Assembly (NCBI GenBank): GCA_031258755.1
Contig: JAIRMK010000053.1
Span: forward strand, 1 to 5,913
Length of the DNA stretch: 5,913 nt
Source: Prevotellaceae bacterium
Lineage (GTDB): Bacteria > Bacteroidota > Bacteroidia > Bacteroidales > UBA932
Direction: 5' to 3'
Under the pieces are notes generated by a model. The model made no database searches, was not told the origin of the DNA, and saw nothing but the letters and a program-made list of their open reading frames with translations. Made by a program: the position numbers and the translations under genes. Shown here piece by piece: positions 5,383-5,913 of this stretch. Numbering within the stretch: position 1 is the first letter of the stretch; every line of letters begins with the position of its first letter.

Positions 5383-5913
5383 TTATTTCAGCACCTTAAT
5401 CCTCAGGTTGCGGAACGCCAGCGGCGAACCGTGTCCGAGAAAGCCGATATGCCCGCTCTTGTTCGATAATCCGGGATGGTTCAGTTTATCCCTGGTTTGC
5501 GTAAAATTGTGGCTGGCTTCGGCAATATCACCGTCGAGAATTACCGTGCCGTTCAACGTCACGGTAATGTGGTTGCCATCGGCAACGACCTCCTGCGTGT
5601 TCCAGTCGCCCACAGGCTTCAGGAAGCCGCGCTTGGCGGGTATCACGCCATACACGGAGCCGTGATACTGGTAAATCTCCAGGTTTTTGTACACGTCGGC
5701 GTCATTGTCGAGTATCTGTAATTCCATGCCCACGTAAGCCGCATCGCCCTCAAGCGGGGTGCGAATACCCAATCCGTTATTGGCGGCGGGCGTCAATTGA
5801 AATTCAAAGCGCAGGATGAAGTTCGCATATTCCCTGTCGGTGTAGATATTGCCATGCCCGCCGCCGGAAGGGTCGCATACAAGCCGGCCATCGCGGGCAG
5901 TATAATCTTTCAG
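5383..5913 (-). CDS. 3-keto-disaccharide hydrolase / DUF1080-domain protein, N-terminus outside the window
   Basis: The minus-strand frame is open from the right edge to a TAA at 5385-5383, giving 176 visible residues of a larger protein. They cover most of a DUF1080 (concanavalin-like beta-sandwich) domain, recently assigned to hydrolysis of 3-keto-glycosides or 3-keto-disaccharides. Hallmarks in the visible part are DPSGGGHGNIYTDREYANF (14-32), LRFEFQLTPAANNGLGIRTP (34-53), the YQYHGSVYG motif (81-89), PAKRGFLKPVGDWN (92-105), LNGTVILDGD (120-129), and HPGLSNKSGHIGFLGHG (146-162), ending FRNLRIKVLK. Most relatives carry a signal peptide and act in the periplasm or outside the cell; that end is not visible here. 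A TTG within the frame at about 5796 is an internal Leu, not a start. The gene suggests breakdown of oxidised plant or host glycosides. Confidence 0.9.
   Translation of the reverse strand: MKDYTARDGRLVCDPSGGGHGNIYTDREYANFILRFEFQLTPAANNGLGIRTPLEGDAAYVGMELQILDNDADVYKNLEIYQYHGSVYGVIPAKRGFLKPVGDWNTQEVVADGNHITVTLNGTVILDGDIAEASHNFTQTRDKLNHPGLSNKSGHIGFLGHGSPLAFRNLRIKVLK

Overview
The window reads as chromosomal DNA of a Bacteroidota bacterium, probably of the Bacteroidales type. The evidence is a GldB-family lipoprotein, a stand-alone HsdR_N-domain protein, a 3-keto-disaccharide hydrolase (DUF1080) gene, few Shine-Dalgarno sequences, and several promoter elements fitting the Bacteroidota -33 TTTG / -7 TAnnTTTG pattern. 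Most of the window looks close to or above 50% G+C by eye. The first 300 bases are about 39% by hand count.

Layout, left to right. (1) Bases 1-210 are the 3' end of an unrecognised plus-strand gene. A 96-base AT-rich gap follows, holding a perfect 14-bp inverted repeat around 48 bases. (2) Bases 307-1565, minus strand, are a split threonine/serine exporter (ThrE family): a YjjP-like large subunit followed by a YjjB-like small subunit, overlapping by ATGA. They probably have their own promoter at the end of the preceding gene. (3) Bases 1619-4475, minus strand, are a tight three-gene run, transcribed from right to left: a small PD-(D/E)XK protein with an HsdR N-terminal-like domain, a GldB-like lipoprotein, and a CCA-adding tRNA nucleotidyltransferase. 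(4) Bases 4476-4577 hold two back-to-back promoters whose -33 boxes touch. One fires left into the three-gene run, the other right into the next pair. (5) Bases 4578-5362, plus strand, are a two-gene unit of unknown function: a probable exported or lipid-anchored protein and a small helical protein. (6) Bases 5383-5913, minus strand, are the C-terminal part of a DUF1080 hydrolase running off the right edge and converging on the pair before it.

The genes do not form one pathway. The minus-strand run combines tRNA maturation, an envelope lipoprotein and a nuclease-fold protein with amino-acid or dicarboxylate export downstream. The most informative non-coding features are the abutting divergent promoters near 4520 and the unexplained inverted repeat at 213-288. 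I see no rRNA, tRNA, CRISPR array, complete insertion sequence or recognisable defence system. There is no gene-free stretch longer than about 100 bases. I found no convincing case for a wholly new system; the 4578-5362 pair is the best candidate for undescribed biology.
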